Shown here: positions 9,301-16,718 of the stretch, in pieces
Layout: the number at the start of each line of letters is the position of its first letter
Position numbering within the stretch: the first letter of the stretch is position 1
DNA from: Myxococcales bacterium
GTDB lineage: Bacteria; Myxococcota_A; Bradymonadia; UBA7976; UBA1532
Direction: 5' to 3'
Length of the DNA: 19,077 nt
Assembly (NCBI GenBank): GCA_020633555.1
Contig: JACKDL010000057.1
Span: forward strand, 1-19,077
The notes under the pieces: model-generated
The model's database searches: none
Seen by the model: only the letters and a program-made list of their open reading frames with translations
Told to the model about the DNA's origin: nothing
Position numbers and translations under genes: made by a program

Positions 9301-9494
9301 GCCTGCTGGCGGTGCCCGCCGACGGCCTGCTGGCGCTGTGGGAGGTGGCCACCGGCCGGCGGGTGGCCGCGCTGCCGCGGGCCTGCTTCTTCGGCGAGAC
9401 CCTGGCCGGCGGCTGCTGGCTGCCCGACGGCGCGCTGGTGATGCTCACCGACGCCGGCCGCCTGTTCACCGTGCGCGAGGAGGGGGCGGCATGA
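6321..9494 (+). CDS. Large protein with helical N-terminal half and C-terminal double WD40-like propeller
   Basis: 1057 residues with no signal peptide or membrane segment, so probably cytoplasmic. Residues 1 to about 470 are Ala/Leu/Arg-rich and predicted helical, resembling a HEAT/armadillo-type solenoid. No enzyme motif was seen there. From about residue 494 to the end there are about 14 recurring units of the type 'hydrophobic-A-SPDG-...-G-DG-...-WD-ATG', such as INGLAVSPDGALVL, GVRCAAWLADGRTVITGGAD, LWSLALAPDGAVYAGG and FNRLAVSPDGRLLAV. This number fits two seven-bladed propellers. WD40 propellers are protein-interaction platforms, so a scaffold role is likely, but the partner is unknown. 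The stop overlaps the next gene's start (ATGA), which implies co-translation with the 319-residue protein. The start was chosen on the ribosome site just upstream and on the divergent neighbour. Confidence 0.9.
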   Translation: MGGWFDFLRDKAARIAAAEARAAEVAAGDGWQDAVWAALDDVAFVPRVYAAVAARDPAVTFAFDRAQRALGNDAAAVRGLLEEGVGPAAAWLAHQLYTARASALGGLLLSGADLGRPVTALVPEAVWGPHALVLAGSPHATDRDAALAVPDRSPQWQAIQALRMADRDDARADPVLREVLIAVAEGQAEAWGLAGDRGAPGALLEAAAARKLTGVRAAAVALVSGPAVLEAGWALCHLPGDEGLETLRALRRQRLGDDRTDRVARLACALPIAVASPTPGAVADALVQARAVRADVGLQRYGWPKVEHLNALHRLVGEALLRFGHQGERAWVAGFAHRDDRRLRALADRALRGAPPRTFWDAARVDAADVAGVIAALESPDTVFVEAAFNRLRGEEGLDAPQRARVTAAAVAHIEARDEVGLQRIDQADPDARAALRWLAALPAGEQRPLAKAGEAHLWIRRLVLEEKPAGWPLPRPEGRWVATAFDRAPFLVGKQINGLAVSPDGALVLTVGDGLAALVDPATGALVRRLESPIGWAFAAAFDPTGERVVVTFHAGHVRVYEVATGAWLYALEGHGGVPHGVRCAAWLADGRTVITGGADGRLIGWDVATRAARWVLPGEGTWQAVAQGPDGTVRASLNKATGGQKNRLATVDPQTGAATWADREASVWALAWADGAWAEGGEASPVVCGARRWSVGRVTALAADAQGLWAASESGRLCRLAWDGEVTDVATGNPLWSLALAPDGAVYAGGKAGRVMVVRDGALVGEAKALHTTRVVAAVPLGDSADLVTVDWDGQVIRWTADGQGARVVDLGVTAESMAAWGADHVAVGTRKGLRLVRLSDGAVVAQTEARADEIALQNNRLAHSDGAGLQVLRLPDLAPEPPVALGRAKVNAVCALPDGGWLVGTEAGAVARVSAVGAVAWQRQAHGADKYEEGNPHANCCSVVAAPDGRWLASAATDHTARVFTPEGEPLWRISTGFGLFNRLAVSPDGRLLAVPADGLLALWEVATGRRVAALPRACFFGETLAGGCWLPDGALVMLTDAGRLFTVREEGAA

Positions 9495-10450
9495 CCGCGC
9501 AGGACCTGAAGACCCAGGAGGCGCTGGCGCTGCTGGGCGCGCCCACGGGCGACGACGCCCCGGATCCCGCCGCCGTGGCCCGCTGGACGGGCGCCGCGCT
9601 GCCCGCCGAGACCCACGCCTTCCTGGCGGCCCGCCCGGCCCTGGACCAGACCGACGGCCACCCCGAGATCGTGGGCCTGGACTTCGCGCTGGGTCTGCCC
9701 GACGTGGACGCCTGGCTGGCGAACCTGGCCAAGGGCCTGCTGGGGCGCTTCGCGGCCACGGTGCACTTCGGCGGCCTGGTGCCCGCCGCCAGCCGCCTGT
9801 GGTACGGCGACTTCACCTGGCTGCTGCTGCCGTTGACCGAGTACGCCCCCGGCGTGGCCGGCACACTGTACTACGACGAGCGCGAGCTCGGGCACTGGGG
9901 GCCCACCCTGCGCGCCTGGGTGCAGGGCGAGCTGGTGCGCTTTTTCGAGGCGGTGGACGGCGCGCGCGAGGGCCTTGATCCCGAGGATCGCGCCGGCTAC
10001 CGGCCCGATCCGGACGACCTGCGCGACTGCTTCTGGCTACCCGGGGCCGACACCACGGCACCGCCGCCCGACCTGGCGCTGCCCGAGGCCCTGGAGGCCC
10101 CGTGGGCGGCCCGCGCCCAGCACCTGATGCAGACCACCGCGCGCCGCTGGTGGCTGGCCGAGTTCGTGGCCGGCGACGTCGACCGGATCACCCTGAAGGA
10201 CCTGCCCACGCCGGCCGAGTGGGACGCCGCGGCGGCCCTGGGCCCCTCCACGGCGTACAGCGAGGCCATGTACTGGCTGCTGGCCCACGCGGCCCTGGGC
10301 AACGGGCCCGAGCTGGCGGCCGCGGTGGCCGCGCTGGCCGATCACCCGGGCGAGTTCGTGCAGGCCCTGCGGGCCGCCGCCCCCGCCCTGGTGGACCGCT
10401 TCGCCGAGCCCCGCGCCGCGCTCCTGAACCGGGCGGCCAAGGTGGGCTGA
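9491..10450 (+). CDS. Uncharacterised 319-residue protein, possibly SMI1/KNR4-like at its N-terminus
   Basis: The ATG overlaps the WD40 gene stop (ATGA), with GAGGAGGGGG just upstream as ribosome site. The product is soluble, acidic and Trp-rich. The region around residues 35-165 (ALPAETHAFLAARPALDQTD, then LWYGDFTWLLLPLTEY and TLYYDERELGHWGPTL) is faintly like the SMI1/KNR4 (SUKH) superfamily, which is mostly immunity or scaffold proteins. I recognise this only weakly. The C-terminal third (ARRWWLAEFVAGDVDRITL onward) looks helical. No catalytic motif was identified. The tight overlap suggests that it works with, or binds, the WD40 protein. It ends 2 bases from the convergent GH31 gene, so no room remains for an intergenic terminator. 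Confidence 0.85.
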   Translation: MTAQDLKTQEALALLGAPTGDDAPDPAAVARWTGAALPAETHAFLAARPALDQTDGHPEIVGLDFALGLPDVDAWLANLAKGLLGRFAATVHFGGLVPAASRLWYGDFTWLLLPLTEYAPGVAGTLYYDERELGHWGPTLRAWVQGELVRFFEAVDGAREGLDPEDRAGYRPDPDDLRDCFWLPGADTTAPPPDLALPEALEAPWAARAQHLMQTTARRWWLAEFVAGDVDRITLKDLPTPAEWDAAAALGPSTAYSEAMYWLLAHAALGNGPELAAAVAALADHPGEFVQALRAAAPALVDRFAEPRAALLNRAAKVG

Positions 10451-10452
10451 GC

Positions 10453-13002
10453 TCAGCGCACCTCGACGGTGTGCGATCCGGCCGGCAGGGGCAGCTCGAA
10501 GCGGCCCTCGACCACCTGCCAGGCGTCGCTGGGTTGGCCGTCCACGGTCACCTGGGCCGGCGCGCCCAGGCCCCAGGCCTCGACCACGACCCCCTGGGTG
10601 AACACTTCGCCGGGCGTCACCGTGAGCGTCCAGCCGTCGGCCCCCTGCGCCTGGGTGATGGCCGTGCCGTCGTACAGAGTCAGCGCCCCGTCGCCGGCCG
10701 CCAGCCGCAGGTGCAGCGTGCCGGCCGCGGTGGCGAAGCTGTCCACCCGCTCGGGCTCGGTGGTGGGCGCCAGGGTGTCGATGGTGGGCCGCAGGAGGGG
10801 CACGATGCCCCCCGCGCGCAGGAACAGCGGCAGGGTGCCCAGCGGGGCGTCCACCTGGATCAGCGCCCCGCCCGGTGTGCCCTCGCGCGCCTCGCCCGTC
10901 CACCAGTCGAACCAGCGCCCGGGCGGGAAGGGCACGGCCTTGATGCGCGCCCCCCGATCCACCACTGGCGCCACCAGCAGGTCGTCGCCGAAGAAGTACA
11001 CGGCGTCGGGGTGCTGCCCCAGCTCGGGGTGCTGCAGGCCGAAGGGCCGCATGAGCGGGCGGCCCGTCTGCGCGAGGCCATGGGCCAGCGTCCACGCCAG
11101 CGGCCACAGCCGCAGGTGCAGGCGGGCGTAAGTGCGATATAGATCAAGCACTTCCGCGTCGAAGCCGTTGGCCTCGGTGGGCTCCCAGGCCACGTCGTTG
11201 CAGCTCGTGCCCACCTGCATCACCGACGACAGCGCCGTCTGCTCGAACCAGCGCACGAAGGTCTCTTTGTCGGGCGGGCAGTGTCGGTAGCCGCCGGTGT
11301 CGCTGCCGTAGAAGGGGAAGCCGCTAGGCCCCAGGCTCAGGCCCGCCACCAGCGAGGCGGGCAGGCCGCCGGTGGCGGTGTAGGTCTCGCCCCGACGGGC
11401 GTCGGTCTGCTCGGTGCCCCGCCGGGCCAGGGTGGCGTCCAGGTCGCCCGGCCAGATGATGACCCCGTTCACCTGGTCGCCCGCCAGCCCCGTGCGGGTG
11501 AGCAGGAAGCCGCCGTCGGCGGGCAGGGTCTCGGCGAAGACCTGGTGGTACAGGCCCTGGTAGGTCTGGTGCCGGGTGCGCTCGGTGGTGCCGTCGTGGA
11601 AGCGCCACGGGTTTCGCACCCGCCCCACGCCCAGCACGATGTCCTGCACGTAGTCGAGCTTGTACCCCTCGACGCCCATGGCCGCGTACCGCCCCACCAG
11701 CCCCTGCCACCAGGCGTAGGCCGCGGGGTTCGTCAGGTCCACCGGGCGGCCCCAGTTGTTCACGATGGGCCCCACCTGCGGCGGGTAGTAGCCGCTGGCC
11801 TCGGCCTCGGCGTGCAGCGCGGCGGTGGCCGCCTGCCCCTCGCCCACGTAGCTCGTGTGCCACAGCCCGAAGCGGAACCCCAGGGCCCGGGCCCGGTCGA
11901 TCATGGCCTGCGGATCGGGGAACATGCCGGGATCAAAGTCGAAACTCGACACGCCCGAGGCGTAGGGCCGGTCGATCCAGATGCCCGTGGTGGCCAAATC
12001 CAGGTCGCGCATGGCGTCCAGATCGCCCAGCACCTGCGCCTGATCCTCGTTCTCGTCGCGCCACACCCACGGCCCCAGCGCCCACGGCGCCGGCAGCCGC
12101 GGGAAGCCGGTGGTCTGGTAGTAGGGCTTCACCAGATCCAGCGGGTGGGCGGCCGCGAACAGGTGGAAGCGCAGCCCCTCGGGCGAGAACTCGCCGGTGC
12201 CGAACAGGGCCTCCACCCGGTCCGCGGCGGCGGTGGCCACGGCGAAGGCCCCGGGCAGGTTCGAGGCCACGAACAGCCCCCAGCCCGTGGTGCCGATGAG
12301 GAAGGGCACCGGCACGTTGGCCTCGTTGTTGGCGCTCTCCAGGCTCAGATCCACCTCGAGCTGCATGGCCCGGAGCTGCCCGCGGTGGTTCACGTGGTCG
12401 AACACCTCACCCAGGCCGTAGAAGCCCTCGGCGGGGTCCACGGTGGGGCGCAGGCCCAGGTACACCACGGCGGCGTCACCGGTGGGCACCAGGTGGCCTG
12501 CGATGCCTGCGGCGTCCACGGTCAGGGTCACGGTCGCGGTCAGCTCATCGCCCAGGTCCAGGGTGAGCCGCAGGCCCCCGGCCTCGGTGGCCACCTGCAC
12601 CGTCCGCGGGGTGCGCCACGTCAGCCCGCGGGGCTGGTAGCGGGGCTCGGGCTGCAGGGCCTGCCAGGGGTTGTAGTGGAAGGTGGGCTCCACGGCGTCG
12701 GCCACGCCCACCCGCCAGCCGTCGGGGGGTAGCGTCAGCCGCGCCTCGCCCGCCCAGCGCAGGGTCAGGGTGCCGTCGGCGGCGGCCTGCAGGTTGACCC
12801 CCGCGGGGTCGCCCAACCGGGCCGCGGGATCCACGGCGGCGTCGGCGCCCAGGTCGGCGGGCGCCAGATCGGGGGGGGCCCGATCGGCCGGCCCGCCGTC
12901 CAGCGCGGCGTCGCCGGTGGCCGCCCCGGGTCCGTCGTCGCACCCACCCGCCAGCGCGCCCAGCAGCGCGCCCCACAACCCTGCCCGCGTCAGCCGGCCC
13001 AA
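10453..13002 (-). CDS. Glycoside hydrolase family 31 lipoprotein (alpha-glucosidase/alpha-xylosidase type)
   Basis: 849 residues from a TTG start at 13002. That start gives a good lipoprotein signal (MGRLTRAGLWGALLGALAGGC, lipidated Cys21) followed by an Asp/Ala/Pro linker up to about residue 66. An N-terminal beta domain precedes the GH31 barrel: LPAPWALGPWVWRDENED (303-320), the candidate nucleophile D450 in GVEGYKLDYVQD, the candidate acid/base D520 in IIWPGD, and GSDTGGY (566-572). C-terminal beta domains end with LPLPAGSHTVEVR. GH31 enzymes retain configuration and cleave alpha-glycosides. The exact substrate (alpha-glucan, xyloside or other) cannot be read from the sequence. It is probably anchored in the envelope and acts on external or periplasmic glycans. 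The start lies within the last codons of the transporter gene (13-base overlap), so translational coupling is likely. A G8 tract in the linker (12871-12878) is a possible slippage site. Confidence 0.92.
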   Translation of the reverse strand: MGRLTRAGLWGALLGALAGGCDDGPGAATGDAALDGGPADRAPPDLAPADLGADAAVDPAARLGDPAGVNLQAAADGTLTLRWAGEARLTLPPDGWRVGVADAVEPTFHYNPWQALQPEPRYQPRGLTWRTPRTVQVATEAGGLRLTLDLGDELTATVTLTVDAAGIAGHLVPTGDAAVVYLGLRPTVDPAEGFYGLGEVFDHVNHRGQLRAMQLEVDLSLESANNEANVPVPFLIGTTGWGLFVASNLPGAFAVATAAADRVEALFGTGEFSPEGLRFHLFAAAHPLDLVKPYYQTTGFPRLPAPWALGPWVWRDENEDQAQVLGDLDAMRDLDLATTGIWIDRPYASGVSSFDFDPGMFPDPQAMIDRARALGFRFGLWHTSYVGEGQAATAALHAEAEASGYYPPQVGPIVNNWGRPVDLTNPAAYAWWQGLVGRYAAMGVEGYKLDYVQDIVLGVGRVRNPWRFHDGTTERTRHQTYQGLYHQVFAETLPADGGFLLTRTGLAGDQVNGVIIWPGDLDATLARRGTEQTDARRGETYTATGGLPASLVAGLSLGPSGFPFYGSDTGGYRHCPPDKETFVRWFEQTALSSVMQVGTSCNDVAWEPTEANGFDAEVLDLYRTYARLHLRLWPLAWTLAHGLAQTGRPLMRPFGLQHPELGQHPDAVYFFGDDLLVAPVVDRGARIKAVPFPPGRWFDWWTGEAREGTPGGALIQVDAPLGTLPLFLRAGGIVPLLRPTIDTLAPTTEPERVDSFATAAGTLHLRLAAGDGALTLYDGTAITQAQGADGWTLTVTPGEVFTQGVVVEAWGLGAPAQVTVDGQPSDAWQVVEGRFELPLPAGSHTVEVR

Positions 13003-15050
13003 TGCTCCACCTCGTCGTCCGGGGTGCTGGGGCCGTCCAGGGCCAGCAGGTGGGCGGGCGCGAAGGCCCGGTCCAGCAGCCGCCGCAGGGGCACCAGCAG
13101 CACGATGAACAGCGGGAACAGCAGCCGCAGCCCCTGCGGGGCGAAGGCCACCGTGTAGAACAGCCCGGCCAGCGCCACGAGCTGCACCGCCGTGAAGCGG
13201 TGCACGGCCCCCAGCGGCACCCGCCGGATGTAGTGGCTGCCGGGGTAGCGGGCCGGATCCATGGGCCACAGCAGCAGCCGCTCTACGAACTGCACGCCGG
13301 CCAGCGACATGAACCCCATGTACAGGAACAGCCCGTACAGCACGGCCATGGGGATCAGGTGGAACAGGCTCAGCAGGGCCAGCGAGCCGCCGATGAGCAG
13401 GTGGATGGCCAGCCCCGTCAGCCGGGTCTCGCGCACGTGGGTGATGTGGGCCTTCACCGCCCCGTCCAGCACCTGCTCCTCGGTGCTGGCCAGGGCCCGC
13501 AGGTGCGCCAGGCTGCGCACGGTGGCCGCCGTCAGCCAGGGCAGGCCGAACAGCGAGGCCGCCGCCACCAGCACACCCACCACCGCCAGATCCAGGTGAT
13601 AGCCGGGCCCGCGCACCAGCCGGTGCTCGGGGGCGTTCATCAGCCGGCCGGTGATGTTCTGGTTCACCGCGATCAGCAAGGCCGCCAGCAGGGCCGGCAG
13701 CGCCGCCGCCGCCCACACCCAGCGGGGCGCGGCGAAGGGATCCACCCACCACGGCCGCCCGCTGGTGGTGCCCAGGCTGGCGGGCGCCTCCAGCGAGGGC
13801 AGGTGCACCGCCGACAGGCTCAGAGCCAGGGCGGTCATCAGCGCCATGGCGATGGCGGGCCCGAAGTCGCTCAGGAACTCGCGGATGGTGTGGTTCAGGT
13901 AGCGGCTGCGGCGCATCTGCGCGAGCTGGGCGCCCACCAGGTAGGTGCCCAGGGCCAGCAGCAGGGTCAGCAGCGCCGTGTCGTGATGCACCGCGCCCCC
14001 CGCCTGCGCGAACAGCCCGGCGATGGCCCGCACCGCCTCGTAGACGAAGATCAGGCTCATCAGCACCGAGAAGATCTCGTTGGTGAACCGGGTGAAGTGG
14101 CGCATGAGCGCGCTGGCGTCCGTCACCGCCAGGATCAGCAGGAACAGCCCCGTCCACAGGCCCACCCAGGCGTAGGTGGGCAGGAAGGGCAGGCCCAGAT
14201 CCTGGCTGAGCTGGAACAAGATGCCCGTGAAGATCAGCAGCGGCCCGATGCCCCCCAACACCACCAGCGGCTGGCCGGCCGTGAGCGCGAACACCACCCC
14301 GCCCACGGCGGTGGCCACCAGCATCTCCACCACCCCGATGGCGCCGCCCGTGAACACCCCCATCAGGCCCCCGAAGGTCACGGCGGGCGCCAGGCAGGCG
14401 AACAGCAGGAACAGGGTGGCGCTGAAGCTCTTGGGGTGCAGGCCATCGCGTAGATCCGCCTTGTAGCCCGCGCGCTTGCGGGCCACGTCTGCCCGCAGGC
14501 CGCCCGCAAAGCGGCCGGTGAAGGCCAGCCCATCGTCGGCGGGGGCCGCGGGCTCTTCGGCGCACGCCTCGCAGCGGGCCACCCAGGCGTCCACGGCCGC
14601 CGCCAGGGCCACGTCGTCGCGGGCCTCGCCGAGCTGGTAGCGCAGCTCGTCGTCGCTGGCCATGCGCGCCACGTGCATCAGGGTGTCCAGGTGCCCGTCG
14701 GGCGCGCCGGGAGGCCCCAGCAGCACGAACAGGAAGCGCGTGGGCACCCCGTCGGGGGCCCCCAGGTTCACCGGCTGGGCCAGGCGGGTGAAGATCACCA
14801 TGGGCTCGGCCGGGCCCTCGCCCAGGTAGCAGTGGGGGATGGCCACCCCGTGCTCCAGCGCCACCGACGACTCGGCGTGGCGGGCCAGGAGCCCCCGCAC
14901 CACTGTCGGCTCAGCCTTGGGGTCCAGGGCGCCCAGATCCACCGCGTGGGTGACCACCGCCTCCATGATCCAGGCCAGGTCGGTGTGGGTGATGTCCAGC
15001 AGCGGGCGGCCGGGGTCGAAGGCGCGGCGGACCAGGGGCGAAAAGGGCAT
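12990..15050 (-). CDS. PTS EIIA-like domain fused to an SLC4/band 3-type bicarbonate (anion) transporter
   Basis: 686 residues, ATG at 15050 with GGGGAG upstream. Residues 1 to about 160 form a fructose/mannitol-type EIIA domain with the phospho-acceptor motif ALEHGVAIPHCYL (His73). The linker (161-195) leads to an SLC4 membrane domain that opens with DLRDGLHPKSFSATLFLLFA (199-218) and carries the family signature FTRFTNEIFSVLMSLIFVYE (319-338). About 10-14 hydrophobic segments run to residue 655. SLC4 proteins move bicarbonate, borate or related anions. The attached EIIA domain suggests control by PTS phosphorylation or by a nucleotide/nitrogen-PTS signal; that is inference. The 104-base gap upstream (15051-15154) shows no clear promoter or terminator, so the gene may be read with the preceding two genes or from an unseen promoter. 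Its last codons overlap the GH31 start. Confidence 0.93.
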   Translation of the reverse strand: MPFSPLVRRAFDPGRPLLDITHTDLAWIMEAVVTHAVDLGALDPKAEPTVVRGLLARHAESSVALEHGVAIPHCYLGEGPAEPMVIFTRLAQPVNLGAPDGVPTRFLFVLLGPPGAPDGHLDTLMHVARMASDDELRYQLGEARDDVALAAAVDAWVARCEACAEEPAAPADDGLAFTGRFAGGLRADVARKRAGYKADLRDGLHPKSFSATLFLLFACLAPAVTFGGLMGVFTGGAIGVVEMLVATAVGGVVFALTAGQPLVVLGGIGPLLIFTGILFQLSQDLGLPFLPTYAWVGLWTGLFLLILAVTDASALMRHFTRFTNEIFSVLMSLIFVYEAVRAIAGLFAQAGGAVHHDTALLTLLLALGTYLVGAQLAQMRRSRYLNHTIREFLSDFGPAIAMALMTALALSLSAVHLPSLEAPASLGTTSGRPWWVDPFAAPRWVWAAAALPALLAALLIAVNQNITGRLMNAPEHRLVRGPGYHLDLAVVGVLVAAASLFGLPWLTAATVRSLAHLRALASTEEQVLDGAVKAHITHVRETRLTGLAIHLLIGGSLALLSLFHLIPMAVLYGLFLYMGFMSLAGVQFVERLLLWPMDPARYPGSHYIRRVPLGAVHRFTAVQLVALAGLFYTVAFAPQGLRLLFPLFIVLLVPLRRLLDRAFAPAHLLALDGPSTPDDEVEHWAG
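13005..13012 (-). promoter_or_regulatory. Ribosome binding site supporting the TTG start of the GH31 gene
   Basis: Minus-strand AGGTGGAG lies 2 bases before TTG at 13002, inside the end of the transporter gene. The frame has no ATG or GTG nearby that would keep the lipoprotein signal intact. Confidence 0.55.
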
Positions 15051-15154
15051 GGGCTCCCCAAGGGGGGTGGGCGGTCAGGCGACCTTCGCCCCGCTGGGCC
15101 GGGCGTCGCAACCGCCATGGGCCCGTGGGCGAGCCGTCGCGGCGCCAAGGGCAG

Positions 15155-16693
15155 TCAGTCCAGGCTGAACAGCCCCTTCAGGGTGCGGCCGATGGCCCGG
15201 GCGTTCAGCACCTTGCTGTGCCCCGCCACCCGGGCCCGGGCGTCGATCTCCACCTCGACGATGGCCTCGCCGGCCTCGCGCAGGGCGTGGCGGAAGGCGG
15301 TGCTGATCATCATCGAGTCGTCGTCGCGGGGGCCGTGATCCAGCCAGGCCTGCCGGGCGAACAGGTAGTTGCCCCCCGACTTCGCCACCTGGCCCGTGCG
15401 CAGCCGGATCATGGTGTTCAGCGACTGGCTGATCACCAGGCGGTACCAGGGGTCGTCCCGGCGGCGGTACACGGTGGTCAGCATGGGCGCCTCGTGGCGG
15501 CGCCAGAACAGCAGGCTCACCGTCTCGGGGGCGATCTGGCCGTCGGCGGGCACCCACGTGACGTAGGCGCCCTGGGCCGCCTCGAAGCCCGTGCGCAGGG
15601 CCGCGCCGATGCCGCCGTTGGCCTGGTGCACCGCCCGCACGTCGGCGTGGGCGACGGCCAGCTCGTCCATGATCTCGCCCGTGCCGTCGGTGCTGCCGTC
15701 GTTCACCAGCACCAGCTCGAAGTCGATGCCCTCGGCCTGCAGGTGCTGGCGCAGCTCGGCCACCACGGGCGACAGGGCCTCGGCCTCGTTGTACGCGATG
15801 GCCACCACCGACAGGGCGGGGCTGGCCTCGGCTGCTTGGCGGGGCGCCAGCGTGTACATCACCGAGTGCGGGCCCAGGGGCGCCAGCAGCCGCTGCCCCA
15901 CCGGGTGGGCGCGCAGGCGATCCTCCACGGCCAGGATCTGCCGATCGTAGCGCTCCAGCAGCGGCGCCACCTGCCCGAAGACCGCCCCACCGGCGCCGTC
16001 GCGGGTGGCCGCGGCGGCGTCGTTGGTGTTGCCCAGGAAGAAGGGCACCGGGTGCGCGGCGGTGGCCTCGTGGTGGACGCAGGCGAAGCCGGCGCGCAGC
16101 AGGTCCGGGTAGAAGCTCACCGGCCGGAACGTGGCCCGGTAGCTCACGGCGCCGTCGGGCCCGCGCTGCTCGTCCAGCACCGGCGCGTCGCCCGCCACCA
16201 CCGGCTCCTTCAACACCAGGCGCCCGCCCGGGGCCACCGCGGCGGCACAGGCTGCCGCCAGCGCCGCCAGATCGGCGTCGTCCACGTACTGCGCCACGGC
16301 GAACATCAGCACCAGGTCGTAGGGGCCCTTGGGCGGCGGCTCGAGCACGCTGCCGTGCACGAAGCGCACGTTGGTGATCCCCCGCGCGGCCGCCGTGGCG
16401 CGGCCCACCTCCAGCAGCGCCTCGCTGAAGTCCACCACCACCACCTCGGCCACGTGGGGGGCCAGCCACAGCCCCAGGCGGCCGGCGCCGCCGCCGAAGT
16501 CCAGCACCCGCATGTGGGGCCGCAGCGCCACGGCGCGCCGCAGCGCGGCCTTCTCCAGCCGGTCGCGCAGCCGCACCACGGCCGCGTCCTCGGTGACCGT
16601 GCCGAACATCACCAGCTCGTCGTCGGTGGCGGCGGCGGCGCCCTTGCTGCGGGTGTCGCGGTTCCAGAAGCGGGCGAGCAGGGGTTCGGTCAT
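15155..16693 (-). CDS. SAM-dependent methyltransferase-glycosyltransferase family 2 fusion
   Basis: 512 residues, ATG at 16693 (MTEPLLARFWNRDTRSK). The frame is open upstream into the ATP-grasp gene's end, but that stretch is out-of-frame shadow. Residues about 60-210 form a class I methyltransferase with motif I VLDFGGGAGRLG (63-74), acidic D88 after a VVVV strand, and the post-motif YDLVLMF. Residues about 293-512 form a GT-A family 2 transferase: LSVVAIAYNEAEAL, LVLVNDGSTDGTG (328-339), HQANGGIGAALRTGFEAAQG, and WVPADGQI (380-387) in the place of the metal-binding DxD. This half resembles polyprenyl-phosphate sugar transferases such as dolichol-phosphate mannose synthase. No membrane segment is evident. 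The fusion implies that methylation and sugar transfer act on one product, perhaps a capped glycan or a lipid-linked sugar. The gap to the ATP-grasp gene is only 25 bases, so the two are probably an operon. Confidence 0.9.
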   Translation of the reverse strand: MTEPLLARFWNRDTRSKGAAAATDDELVMFGTVTEDAAVVRLRDRLEKAALRRAVALRPHMRVLDFGGGAGRLGLWLAPHVAEVVVVDFSEALLEVGRATAAARGITNVRFVHGSVLEPPPKGPYDLVLMFAVAQYVDDADLAALAAACAAAVAPGGRLVLKEPVVAGDAPVLDEQRGPDGAVSYRATFRPVSFYPDLLRAGFACVHHEATAAHPVPFFLGNTNDAAAATRDGAGGAVFGQVAPLLERYDRQILAVEDRLRAHPVGQRLLAPLGPHSVMYTLAPRQAAEASPALSVVAIAYNEAEALSPVVAELRQHLQAEGIDFELVLVNDGSTDGTGEIMDELAVAHADVRAVHQANGGIGAALRTGFEAAQGAYVTWVPADGQIAPETVSLLFWRRHEAPMLTTVYRRRDDPWYRLVISQSLNTMIRLRTGQVAKSGGNYLFARQAWLDHGPRDDDSMMISTAFRHALREAGEAIVEVEIDARARVAGHSKVLNARAIGRTLKGLFSLD

Positions 16694-16718
16694 GGCGGGC
16701 CTGGCAGGTTGGTGAAGT

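Noticed and set aside
13002..14453. A 483-codon Gln/His-rich plus-strand frame
   Set aside because: It is antisense to the SLC4 membrane segments. The Gln/His richness is the complement of Leu/Val codons.
13003..14565. Extension of the GH31 frame upstream, for a 1370-residue protein
   Set aside because: The added stretch is out-of-frame overlap with the EIIA-SLC4 gene, and the lipoprotein signal at 13002 marks the true start.
15051..15154. Possible terminator or promoter between the GT2-fusion and transporter genes
   Set aside because: Only weak GC-rich stems without a T-run and no convincing -35/-10 pair were found.
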